From positions 1 through 49,705 of the IMG/VR virus record IMGVR_UViG_3300036791_001655: a stretch of 49,705 nt of DNA; one strand, written 5' to 3'. Below, piece after piece: positions 33,744 to 40,292 of this stretch (position 1 is the stretch's first letter; every line of letters starts with the position of its first letter). The notes beneath the pieces were generated by a model. The model had not been told where the DNA came from, made no database searches, and worked only from the letters and a program-made list of their open reading frames with translations. The DNA comes from a virus. The position numbers were made by a program, and so were the translations under genes.

Positions 33744-34229
33744 TCATGCGCTCCCCGGGGTTGAGGTCATAAGACTGGTGCGGACGTTGCGGGTGAAATG
33801 TCTGAAGCGTGGTTTGCGGCCTGATCCGTCTTTGGCATGTCGGACAGAATCATAGGCGCGCTTGGTTCCGAGCGCGGCGCTTGGTGAGCATGGACTAAGA
33901 ATGTATTTGCCTTCGTCGTAGCCCGCTCCCCGGTCAAAGGAGGTAATTTCCCGGCTGACCGTGCCCGCGTTCTTGTAACGGATGGCCACTGTTTTAAGGA
34001 TGATGAAGGAAGTGGTGAGACCGATAATGACTCCATCAGCGTGGAAGCAGCGTTTGGCTGCTATGGCCAGCGCGCAGGTGCGATGGCTGCGTTTGACAGC
34101 CAGCGCGTTATCCTGCCGGGTTACTTCAACAATGGCAGGTTTGCGCGCGTCAATTACCGCGTTTACCTGCGGGAAATAACGCCGCACCAGAGCGAGTGAT
34201 GATGATATGTGTGTTTTGTGTTGTGTCAT
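33744..34229 (-). CDS. Basic hypothetical early protein
   Basis: I begin this at the ATG at 34229, where it overlaps the preceding gene as ATGA. The protein is then 161 residues. It has a beta-rich first part (KPAIVEVTRQDNALAVKRS), a hydrophobic segment near the middle (VIIGLTTSFIILKTVAIRY) and a basic C-terminus (RKPRFRHFTRNVRTS). The longer frame to 34430 would run through the zinc-finger gene. Function unknown. Confidence 0.5.
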   Translation of the reverse strand: MTQHKTHISSSLALVRRYFPQVNAVIDARKPAIVEVTRQDNALAVKRSHRTCALAIAAKRCFHADGVIIGLTTSFIILKTVAIRYKNAGTVSREITSFDRGAGYDEGKYILSPCSPSAALGTKRAYDSVRHAKDGSGRKPRFRHFTRNVRTSLMTSTPGSA

Positions 34230-34633
34230 TGTGATTCTTTCTTCCACTGGCTCAACGCTTCGCCGCAGTTGGGGCAAAAGTTGAACGTTGCTTGGGTTTG
34301 CTGTTGGGTTGGATCGGGGAAGACGATTGGTGTGAAGCGGCGGCGGTAAGGATTGGGCTGGCGTTGGCTGGGTGCCGAGTTTGACTTCCGAGCATTTGGC
34401 TTTGGAGTATAACCTTTCTTTTCTCTCCATTTCCGGGCGTAGTCGCGTCTTTTGGCCAGCTTTTCCTCGCGCGAGAGGCGACCATGTTTCCTTACCCCGG
34501 GGATAATTGATCTGGTATGGGTGCGGCCTATGTGCATAAGCAGAGCGGCTTTATTTCCAAAGATCCGTGGACAGCGCGGGCATTTGACCCCGGAGAGCAG
34601 GTTGTCGATTAGTTTGATTTGGTTTTTTTTCAT
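34226..34633 (-). CDS. C2H2 zinc-finger protein with C-terminal zinc ribbon
   Basis: With the start at ATG 34633 the protein is 135 residues. It has a C2H2 finger, CPRC at 18-21 with H34 and H39 (MHIGRTH), followed by a strongly basic region, and a second C-terminal zinc patch, FCPNCGEAL. Two zinc elements on a basic body suggest a nucleic-acid-binding regulator. It is a candidate, with no direct evidence, for binding the spacer operators. It is coupled to the next gene as ATGA. Confidence 0.65.
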   Translation of the reverse strand: MKKNQIKLIDNLLSGVKCPRCPRIFGNKAALLMHIGRTHTRSIIPGVRKHGRLSREEKLAKRRDYARKWREKKGYTPKPNARKSNSAPSQRQPNPYRRRFTPIVFPDPTQQQTQATFNFCPNCGEALSQWKKESQ

Positions 34634-34653
34634 AGGTTGTATTGGTGGTTTTG

Positions 34654-34935
34654 TTACTTTTTGTGCTCCTGTTCCCATTTGGCGTAGCCATCTACCCGTG
34701 GCAGGAAGCAGACTTCGTTGTTGGCCAGACCTTTCAGGTCATGGGCCAGTGTGGAGAGGATCAGGCTTTCCCGGTCACCGCGTCCGAAGGCGAATCGGAG
34801 GTAGGCTGCGCTGTCTTTGATGTAACGGGTTAGCTTTTCGTTTTCTTTTTTGAGTTGGGTATTTTCCTTGCGTAACTCCTGCTCAAAAAGAGCAGCATCT
34901 TCATCGTGAGAGAGTTTTGTTTTGGTGATTTTCAT
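34654..34935 (-). CDS. Coiled-coil early protein
   Basis: This 93-residue protein is largely helical, with a probable coiled coil at about residues 10-45 (EQELRKENTQLKKENEKL). It overlaps the preceding coiled-coil gene by 35 bases. The two may act as a pair. Function unknown. Confidence 0.55.
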   Translation of the reverse strand: MKITKTKLSHDEDAALFEQELRKENTQLKKENEKLTRYIKDSAAYLRFAFGRGDRESLILSTLAHDLKGLANNEVCFLPRVDGYAKWEQEHKK

Positions 34936-35224
34936 GGTTGTTAGTGTTGGATTGCGCTTGCAGTGTTTTAAGTTTCTCTTCCGCCGCTTCCGCGCGAGTT
35001 AAAGCTTGGTTGCGTTGGCGCAGCCATTTCTCGGCGCGCGCGCCGACGTTTTTCAGATCCGCCTTGAGAGTTTGGATTTGCATACCCAGCAACATCTCGC
35101 ATCCCGACAGAGCGGCCTTTGCTGCGTTGCGTTCTATCCGCAGCTGGTCGATCACCCGGCCTTGCTTGAACAGAGCGTCCTCAAGTCGATGGACATGTGC
35201 TTTCTGTTTACTTAGCCGGATCAT
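34901..35224 (-). CDS. Coiled-coil early protein
   Basis: This 107-residue, strongly helical protein starts MIRLSKQKAHVHRLEDALF and carries heptad-like repeats over about 70 residues (RIERNAAKAALSGCEML, AEAAEEKLKTLQAQ). Its start overlaps the upstream stop as ATGA. Function unknown. Confidence 0.55.
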   Translation of the reverse strand: MIRLSKQKAHVHRLEDALFKQGRVIDQLRIERNAAKAALSGCEMLLGMQIQTLKADLKNVGARAEKWLRQRNQALTRAEAAEEKLKTLQAQSNTNNHENHQNKTLSR

Positions 35225-35904
35225 TTTGTTAGTTCCTGTTGCAAGAGCCAGTCAACTAGTTGCGGAATGATGGCTTTAGGAAATTCGATCATGCAGTTGC
35301 CTACCCCTCGTTTGCCGACTGGTTGGAGTATGATTTTGTCCGGGTTCATCGGGGCACAGGCGATTGCATAGCCGTGGAATGTGCCGTTGCGTCCTGTCCA
35401 AAGGGGCGGAAACTCCGTTTCTCCAAAACAGATGGTGGTAGCGAGCCTTGAACCTGCCGCCCCGTCCGAGTGAATAGACGGAGCGGCTTTTGGTTCACTC
35501 TCTGCCATCGGAGTTACTATTGCCCCACTAGGTGGCTTTTCACTCTCTGGCGAGATTGGTTTGGAAAGGGTTTGCCCGCCGCGAGAGTCCGCAACCGTGC
35601 GCGGAGGACTTCCGGCAACGACTTCGTTGGTTGTCCGCGTTTGCAGTGTGCTCTCTCGCGCTTCGCCGCCAGCCCTCGCTTCAGACAACTCTGCTTTCGC
35701 AGCCCTGATTGGAGACAACTCTTTTGGCTCGGCCAGCACAGGCGCGGGCAAATCTTTTCCTGCTTCAGAAGGGCGTCTTATTTCCTTGTATTTGACGAAT
35801 TGGACTTGCAGACCCAAATCAGTCGCGGGAACAGGCACCCAGCCTGTCCCGTTAAAGAACTGATCGCCCTTCTCTAAAATTCGGTTCTTGGTGAGGGTCG
35901 TCAT
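35221..35904 (-). CDS. Hypothetical early protein, central linker
   Basis: Starting at ATG 35904 the protein is 227 residues, with a compact N-terminus (MTTLTKNRILEKGDQFFNG), a long P, E and A rich linker at about 55-145, and a folded C-terminus that includes FPPLWTGRNGTFHGYAIA and a tail of helix (IIPQLVDWLLQQEL). The open frame continues upstream into the frameshifted gene, but that part belongs to a different protein. Function unknown. Confidence 0.5.
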   Translation of the reverse strand: MTTLTKNRILEKGDQFFNGTGWVPVPATDLGLQVQFVKYKEIRRPSEAGKDLPAPVLAEPKELSPIRAAKAELSEARAGGEARESTLQTRTTNEVVAGSPPRTVADSRGGQTLSKPISPESEKPPSGAIVTPMAESEPKAAPSIHSDGAAGSRLATTICFGETEFPPLWTGRNGTFHGYAIACAPMNPDKIILQPVGKRGVGNCMIEFPKAIIPQLVDWLLQQELTK

Positions 35905-36097
35905 TTCACTTTTCCTCCGTTTGGGCCGCACTGGCCGTTGACGATAGCTGAGCCACCGTCCCCGCAGAAAAGCGGCGTTGTTGCTTTCGCAAAACGCGGA
36001 CAGGGTTCGCAGTTGTTCCAGTATGAATGGTTCCGCAGCTGGTCGAGTTGTGTCGCCTGATCCAGTCGGCCAAGCTGATGAAATGTTTTTTCGTCAT
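35901..36097 (-). pseudogene. Small conserved phage protein split by two apparent frameshifts
   Basis: The ATG at 36095-36097 starts MTKKHFISLADWIRRHN, a common start of a small phage protein. The middle, AEPFILEQLRTLSAFC then NNAAFLRGRWLSY, lies in the next frame. The end, VNGQCGPNGGKVK, lies in the third frame and its TGA overlaps the following ATG. Put together these make a plausible protein of about 65 residues. Two +1 shifts are needed. Both could be sequencing errors, but neither spot is a long homopolymer, so decay is a real option. The promoter at 36121-36149 lies just upstream. Confidence 0.6.
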
Positions 36098-36120
36098 GTG
36101 GTGATTTTTTCTTGTTAGGT

Positions 36121-36149
36121 AAATTACCAAGCTGCTTGGTATTCGTCAA
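36121..36149 (-). promoter_or_regulatory. Leftward promoter with palindromic spacer operator
   Basis: On the minus strand TTGACG (36144-36149) is followed 17 bases later by TAATTT (36121-36126). The spacer holds ACCAAGCAGCTTGGT (36126-36140), a 15-base palindrome with one unpaired centre. The same kind of site is in the promoters at 33277 and 36712. A bound protein there would block polymerase. Confidence 0.6.
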
Positions 36150-36171
36150 GGAATATTTTCATTTTATTTTT

Positions 36172-36333
36172 CTAAACTTTTTTGATGGGTGGGATTGCTC
36201 GCCGCCAGCGTTTGATGGCGGCTTCGCGGTTCATCTCGCTGCGCTTTGGGTGCTGGCCGCTTTTTTGTCCGCCTTTGCGTCCGATCTCGGTCAGGAACTT
36301 TCGGATTGTTTCATCGTTTCGTTGTGTTGGCAT
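36172..36333 (-). CDS. Small basic DNA-binding-like protein
   Basis: A 53-residue frame from ATG 36333 to TAG 36172-36174 begins MPTQRNDETIRKFLTEIGRK. It is very basic, with a short helical centre and KRWRRAIPPIKKV at the end. GGGAG lies about 13 bases upstream. Small basic proteins like this recur in phages, but no family is certain. It may be the regulator acting near these promoters, which is inference. Confidence 0.5.
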   Translation of the reverse strand: MPTQRNDETIRKFLTEIGRKGGQKSGQHPKRSEMNREAAIKRWRRAIPPIKKV

Positions 36334-36341
36334 AAAGGCGT

Positions 36342-36683
36342 TTATCTCCCGTTGTCTCGGTGTAGCGTTTGATTGGGCTTGCCCGTTCCTTTTTCCTTTC
36401 CCCCGGTTTTGGAGTTACGGCTGGATTGGGCTTGCCCGTGCCGCTGCCCCTGCCCCCGGTGCGCGCTGGGCGGCGGGGCTGGGTGCTGAAGAATGTCCGG
36501 GGGTTCCAGGCGACGACGGGCGGCGCGGGCTGCCACGCTTGCGCGGGCTGCTTCGATCCGCTGAAAGTGTCCGGCGCGGGTGAGCGTCTTTGGCCGTCCA
36601 GAGTTGCGGCGGCCAAGCTCTGCCATAACAGCGGAAATTTGCTTTGCTGTGGGTCGAGTCGATTTGTCGCTGCGTGTTGTCAT
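36342..36683 (-). CDS. Hypothetical early protein, first gene of block A
   Basis: This is a 113-residue protein. The first 60 residues are helical (TAKQISAVMAELGRRNSG, then AARASVAARAARRR). The rest is P, Q, R and G rich and probably disordered. It lies directly downstream of the promoter at 36712-36739 and the inverted repeats at 36687-36703. Another frame (36311-36616) overlaps it, but this one has the better N-terminus and leads cleanly into the 53-residue gene. Confidence 0.5.
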   Translation of the reverse strand: MTTRSDKSTRPTAKQISAVMAELGRRNSGRPKTLTRAGHFQRIEAARASVAARAARRRLEPPDILQHPAPPPSAHRGQGQRHGQAQSSRNSKTGGKEKGTGKPNQTLHRDNGR

Positions 36684-36686
36684 AAC

Positions 36687-36703
36687 GTCACACTGTGACA
36701 GTG
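36687..36703. promoter_or_regulatory. Overlapping inverted repeats between promoter and first early gene
   Basis: GTCAC-ACT-GTGAC (36687-36699) and CACTG-TGA-CAGTG (36691-36703) are overlapping perfect inverted repeats. They lie between the promoter at 36712-36739 and the start at 36683. They could be an operator or a small hairpin that covers the leader. Confidence 0.45.
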
Positions 36704-36711
36704 GAGCAGTA

Positions 36712-36739
36712 ACTATGCCAAGCAGCTACGGAATGTCCA
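36712..36739 (-). promoter_or_regulatory. Leftward promoter of block A with shared spacer site
   Basis: On the minus strand TGGACA (36734-36739) and CATAGT (36712-36717) are 16 bases apart. Within the spacer, CCGTAGCTGCTTGG (36718-36731) matches the complement of the palindrome in the 36121-36149 promoter at most positions. It starts the leftward early block. Confidence 0.55.
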
Positions 36740-36817
36740 ATTTTATTTTTGTTTATTTTCACTATAAGAGAGGCTCTCCTATTGACACGGAAACCGTTCC
36801 CGTTTAAGCTCCCGGCA

Positions 36818-37552
36818 ATGGATACAACACTGAAAATGAGTCAATGGGCTGAGGTCTTAGCGATGCTCAGCAAACTGCCCAACCCGCCACGCCGGATACT
36901 CCTATTCGGCCCGCCGGGGACAGGCAAAACTACCTACGCGCTTTCACTCTCCGAGCAGAGTGAGCGCATCACATTAACCCAAGGCCAGTTCCCTGACGCT
37001 CTGATGGGCAAGTTCCTGCTTAAAGACGGTTCCACCTACTGGTCATCGGCTGCGGCTACCCGCGCGGCGGTCAAGGGCTGTCCCCTTGTTCTGGACGAGA
37101 TTCACGAAGCGGGTGCCGAACTGGACTCGACGTTGCAAGCGATTCTGGACGACGAAACGGTTTGTCGTCTTAATCTGGATAACGGTGAAACGGTCACACC
37201 GGCGGAAGGTTTCCGCGTCATCGCAACCATGAACGGTTCGCCCGACCAACTCAAGGAAGCGGTGCGCGACCGCTTCGACATAGTGCTAAAGTGCAAGACG
37301 CCCCACCCCGGCATCCTGCGACGTTTGTCACCCGAAAGCGCCGCTTACATCCTCAATAAGATGCTCAACGAACCGGATAACGACCAATGGGTACCGACGC
37401 AGAGTCCCCGGCGCTTTCTGGCGTTTGAGGGGCTGCGGGGTCAAGGTGTGGCTGACGAACTGGCCGCTGAACTGGTCTTTGGCGAGGGGCAAGGCAAGAC
37501 GCTTCTCATGGCCTTAATCGACGCGGCTCGCAACAACCTGAGGGCGAGCTAA
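36818..37552 (+). CDS. MoxR/CobS-type AAA+ ATPase
   Basis: I choose the ATG at 36818, which gives 244 residues; the upstream in-frame start at 36749 is less likely. It is a compact AAA+ ATPase: Walker A GPPGTGKT at 31-38, Walker B LVLDE at 90-94, sensor ATMN at 136-139, and AVRDRFD with an arginine finger at 148-154. The order is that of MoxR and CobS proteins, which act as chaperone-like partners of VWA-domain proteins. The VWA protein follows one base later, so the two form a unit. A TTGACA at 36782 lies 30 bases upstream with a poor -10. A TATAAG at 36763-36768 could be another -10. Its substrate is unknown. Confidence 0.85.
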   Translation: MDTTLKMSQWAEVLAMLSKLPNPPRRILLFGPPGTGKTTYALSLSEQSERITLTQGQFPDALMGKFLLKDGSTYWSSAAATRAAVKGCPLVLDEIHEAGAELDSTLQAILDDETVCRLNLDNGETVTPAEGFRVIATMNGSPDQLKEAVRDRFDIVLKCKTPHPGILRRLSPESAAYILNKMLNEPDNDQWVPTQSPRRFLAFEGLRGQGVADELAAELVFGEGQGKTLLMALIDAARNNLRAS

Positions 37553-37553
37553 G

Positions 37554-38897
37554 ATGAAAGCACCTAATAAGCGCACGGTGCGGGGAGCCATTCGGGGTAG
37601 CGTCCCGGGTGGCAAGCTGCGCCAAGCGCAAATCAAGCTCGCCAAAGTCGAGCAGAATAAGCTGCCGATTGGCGGCTACACGCAATACGCTCCTAAGGGT
37701 GGCGCGGTTATTGAGATAGGAGCGCCTGTCATGGACGACGCTTTCGGGGTCGCGGTGCGCGGCCATGAAACGCGCCATGCCACGCGCCATAAACCGGCGC
37801 GCAAAAAGCCGATGACTGCCAATGAGGCGATCGCTTCGCAGATAGTCGATGACGTTAATGTCGAGACTTCACCTCTCCCGCGCGGCCTGCGTGGGCTGCG
37901 CGCCTATAAACGCGCGCATTGCGCGGTCGCCATGCGCGATATGCGGGTCGTGGCGCAAAAAGCGCGCGCGGTAAAAGCTGGCAAAGCGCCCGATTCAATC
38001 GAAACCCGTAACGCCAATTTGCTTTCCGTCTTGCGTTCCAGCGCAATGTTGGGCCATTACGATACTGAGGGTGGCAAGAGCGATTGGCAAGGTCGCGCAG
38101 TAGCAAGCAAGGCAATCGGGGATAAGATGTTGGAAGCTTTGCACAAGGTGATTGCTCTTGCCAAGTCGCGCCGGCACCGAGCGCGCGCGATCTCGATGCT
38201 CTGTGCGCTTATGGAAGAGCCGGAGCCGGACGATCGGGACGGGGAAGAGGGCGAAAGGGACGGGGAAGAGCCGACTTTGCACCGGCCTGAAGAAGGCAGC
38301 GCGCTGGAGGGGCACATGCAAATTGTCGATCTCCGGCCAAAGAGCGTCTTTTGCTGCCGGGAAAAGTCCATCACTCGCCGCTACGCTCCCAATGGCGTAA
38401 TCATTAACGCCACGCGCTACGTTAACGCGATCCTAAACGGCGTCTCTGACGGTCTCTTCGCCCGCCGGGTGCGCCTCAAACCGGGCGGTACCGTCTTAAT
38501 CGATGCATCGGGAAGCATGGGCGTAACCGCTGAGCGATTGCTCCAGCTGTGCGAAACTATCCCCACCGCTACAGTGGCCTATTATTGCGGCCACGACGGC
38601 ACCGGCAAAGGCAAGCTCTGCGTTTACGCGCTAAAAGGGAAACGTTTCGCAGATCAACTCCCCGTTTCCACCATGATGGGCGGCAATGCCGTTGACCTTC
38701 CAGCAGTGCGTTGGATGTTTAATCAGCCGCGCCCGTGGACGCTCGTCAGTGATCTCGCCTTCTGCGGCGGAACTCTCGGCTCGGAGGAAATTGCCCACGC
38801 GCTGGTCGAACGCGCCACTCGTCGCGGCGAGCTAACCGTAATCCGTTCCCTCGACGCCGCATACGAAACCTTCAGCGGCTCCAAGCAAATGAAGTAA
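37554..38897 (+). CDS. Zincin-VWA protein, partner of the AAA+ ATPase (CobT/DUF2201-like)
   Basis: This is a 447-residue protein. Near the N-terminus is HETRH at 71-75, an intact HExxH metal motif, and IVDDVNVE follows after about 25 residues, in the position of a further acidic ligand. The C-terminal half is a von Willebrand A domain with the MIDAS sequence DASGS at 317-321 and later DL in VSDLAFCGG. An acidic linker (PDDRDGEEGERDGEE) sits before it. The pairing with a MoxR ATPase is that seen in CobS/CobT-like systems and in MoxR-VWA modules with a DUF2201-like metallopeptidase. It could clip or remodel a host or phage protein. Cobalt insertion is unlikely here. It is closed by a strong terminator. 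Confidence 0.8.
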   Translation: MKAPNKRTVRGAIRGSVPGGKLRQAQIKLAKVEQNKLPIGGYTQYAPKGGAVIEIGAPVMDDAFGVAVRGHETRHATRHKPARKKPMTANEAIASQIVDDVNVETSPLPRGLRGLRAYKRAHCAVAMRDMRVVAQKARAVKAGKAPDSIETRNANLLSVLRSSAMLGHYDTEGGKSDWQGRAVASKAIGDKMLEALHKVIALAKSRRHRARAISMLCALMEEPEPDDRDGEEGERDGEEPTLHRPEEGSALEGHMQIVDLRPKSVFCCREKSITRRYAPNGVIINATRYVNAILNGVSDGLFARRVRLKPGGTVLIDASGSMGVTAERLLQLCETIPTATVAYYCGHDGTGKGKLCVYALKGKRFADQLPVSTMMGGNAVDLPAVRWMFNQPRPWTLVSDLAFCGGTLGSEEIAHALVERATRRGELTVIRSLDAAYETFSGSKQMK

Positions 38898-38933
38898 AAC
38901 ACCCGCTAACATACAGCAGGAATCAGGAAACAA

Positions 38934-38958
38934 GCCCAGCTTTGCACGCTGGGCTTTT
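38934..38958 (+). terminator. Intrinsic terminator after the AAA+/VWA pair
   Basis: GCCCAGC at 38934-38940 pairs perfectly with GCTGGGC at 38948-38954 across a 7-base loop, then TTTT follows. It lies 37 bases after the VWA stop and separates this unit from the late genes. Confidence 0.85.
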
Positions 38959-39359
38959 CCTTTCCCTCAAGTATCCACTCAGCATACGTTCCCTTTTTAT
39001 TCCCCTCACCCGTATCTTTTCCTAAATCTCTCCGAGATATGGCATGAAAGATGAATTCTCAATTTCCATGCCAATCTCCTCTGCGCCTCTTGTCTGAGTT
39101 GCAGCTTTTAATGGCTGTCCTGACATGATCGCTCAGCGACAAGCATGCTGGCAAGGCGATTAGCATGCTTTAATGCCATCTCCAGAGGGTGGCAGCACCA
39201 ACCCCGGCACCAAGGAATGCTTTTTTCTCGCGTTGGGGGGGTAGGGGGGGCAAGTTACACAGAGAGTTATGATTAGGCCGAAAAAGGGTAGGTTTTTTTA
39301 GGAAAAGTTTTGCATAAAGAAAGGAGAGAGAGTAAGAGGGAGAGAGAGAAAGGAACTTT
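38959..39359. other. Gene-free region before terS, possible packaging or control site
   Basis: This 400-base region has no supported gene. It holds an inverted repeat TGGCATG/CATGCCA (39040-39046 and 39067-39073), a pair of palindromic AAGCATGCT/AGCATGCTT units (39141-39149 and 39162-39170), and a G-rich tract (two runs of seven G around 39235-39250). Such elements just before the small terminase are candidates for a pac or cos site or for the late promoter. I cannot name a promoter with confidence. The last part is purine-rich and ends in a ribosome site AAAGGA before the terS ATG. Confidence 0.4.
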
Positions 39360-39866
39360 ATGGGGATAGAGGAGAAAGGGAAGAAGCGAGGGCGAGCTGG
39401 GAGGATGGCGGACAAGAGTGCTATAAAGGCGTTAGTGACGGTGTATGGGATACGGGAGGCGACGCGGATGAGTGGGTTACCATTTGGGACGGTGAGTGGG
39501 TGGGCGTTCAAGTATCAGTGGAAGCGGGCGAAGGTAGGGATTAAAGCTGGGGGAGAACCTAAAGGACTTGATGCTGGGGACATGTTAAAGGAGGCGTTAG
39601 AGAAGAGCAAGGAAGCCTCCACATTGAACCTGGCAAAGTTTACGGAGAAAGCTAGTCTGAAGGCGGCGGAGCACAGGAGGCCGCTGGAGATAGCCCGCAA
39701 GGTAAAGGATGTGGCGAGTGTTTACAGTACTTTATGGCCGGTGGAAGAGCAGAATGGGTTAATAGAGGGAGGGATCCTGATAGGGACGCAGGAGGTGAGG
39801 CTAGATAGCAAAGAGATAGAAGAGGCCAAGGTAGTAGAAGGCAGGGTTATAGAAGAAGGGGAATGA
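39360..39866 (+). CDS. terS: Small terminase subunit candidate
   Basis: This 168-residue protein has a basic N-terminus and a helix-turn-helix-like region at about residues 20-55 (IKALVTVYGIREATRMSG, then TVSGWAFKYQWKR), which suits DNA recognition at a packaging site. The middle is helical and the end acidic. It begins the block that contains the large terminase. The neighbour overlaps it as ATGA at 39863. The name rests on the HTH and the gene order, not on a clear family signature. Confidence 0.65.
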   Translation: MGIEEKGKKRGRAGRMADKSAIKALVTVYGIREATRMSGLPFGTVSGWAFKYQWKRAKVGIKAGGEPKGLDAGDMLKEALEKSKEASTLNLAKFTEKASLKAAEHRRPLEIARKVKDVASVYSTLWPVEEQNGLIEGGILIGTQEVRLDSKEIEEAKVVEGRVIEEGE

Positions 39867-40273
39867 TACCTCGGACAATAGCTAGGATTGAGCGGTGGGA
39901 CAAGGCTAAGGTGCGCAACGATCAGGTTGGGGACTGGGTCTTGGCTGGGGATTCGATAACTGTGTTAGTGGTGGACGGGTTGCCTCCCGAGAGCGAGTTA
40001 ATGGTAGGCGTGCATGAGTTAATGGAAGCGTTTCTTTGTCGGCGCAATGGGATAAGTGATTCTGCGGTTAACGCTTTTGACGCGCTTTTTGAAGAGGAAC
40101 GCAGGGCTGGGAAACATTCTCTGGAGGCTGAAGCTGGGGATGATCCGCGTGCGCCCTATTTCAAGGAGCATCAGATGGCGACTTTTGTTGAGCGGGCGGC
40201 CTGTCACGCTTTGGACTTCACCTGGGTTAGGCATGAGCAGGCGGTCTCTCACGCGTTGGGCATTACCAAATAG
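39863..40273 (+). CDS. Hypothetical protein with HELME motif, between terminase genes
   Basis: This is a 136-residue protein. It has VHELMEAFLCRR at about residues 51-62 and EHQMATFVERAACHALD at about 109-125. The HExxE form could bind a metal, but it is not the classic HExxH. I recall similar proteins next to terminase genes in other phages, with no known role. It is coupled to terS by ATGA. Confidence 0.6.
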   Translation: MIPRTIARIERWDKAKVRNDQVGDWVLAGDSITVLVVDGLPPESELMVGVHELMEAFLCRRNGISDSAVNAFDALFEEERRAGKHSLEAEAGDDPRAPYFKEHQMATFVERAACHALDFTWVRHEQAVSHALGITK

Positions 40274-40292
40274 TTGCGCATAACAACACGCT

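Noticed and set aside
36749-36817. Longer start of the AAA+ ATPase at 36749
   Set aside because: The extra residues are hydrophobic and basic with no family match, and they overlap the possible promoter boxes; ATG 36818 fits the family start.
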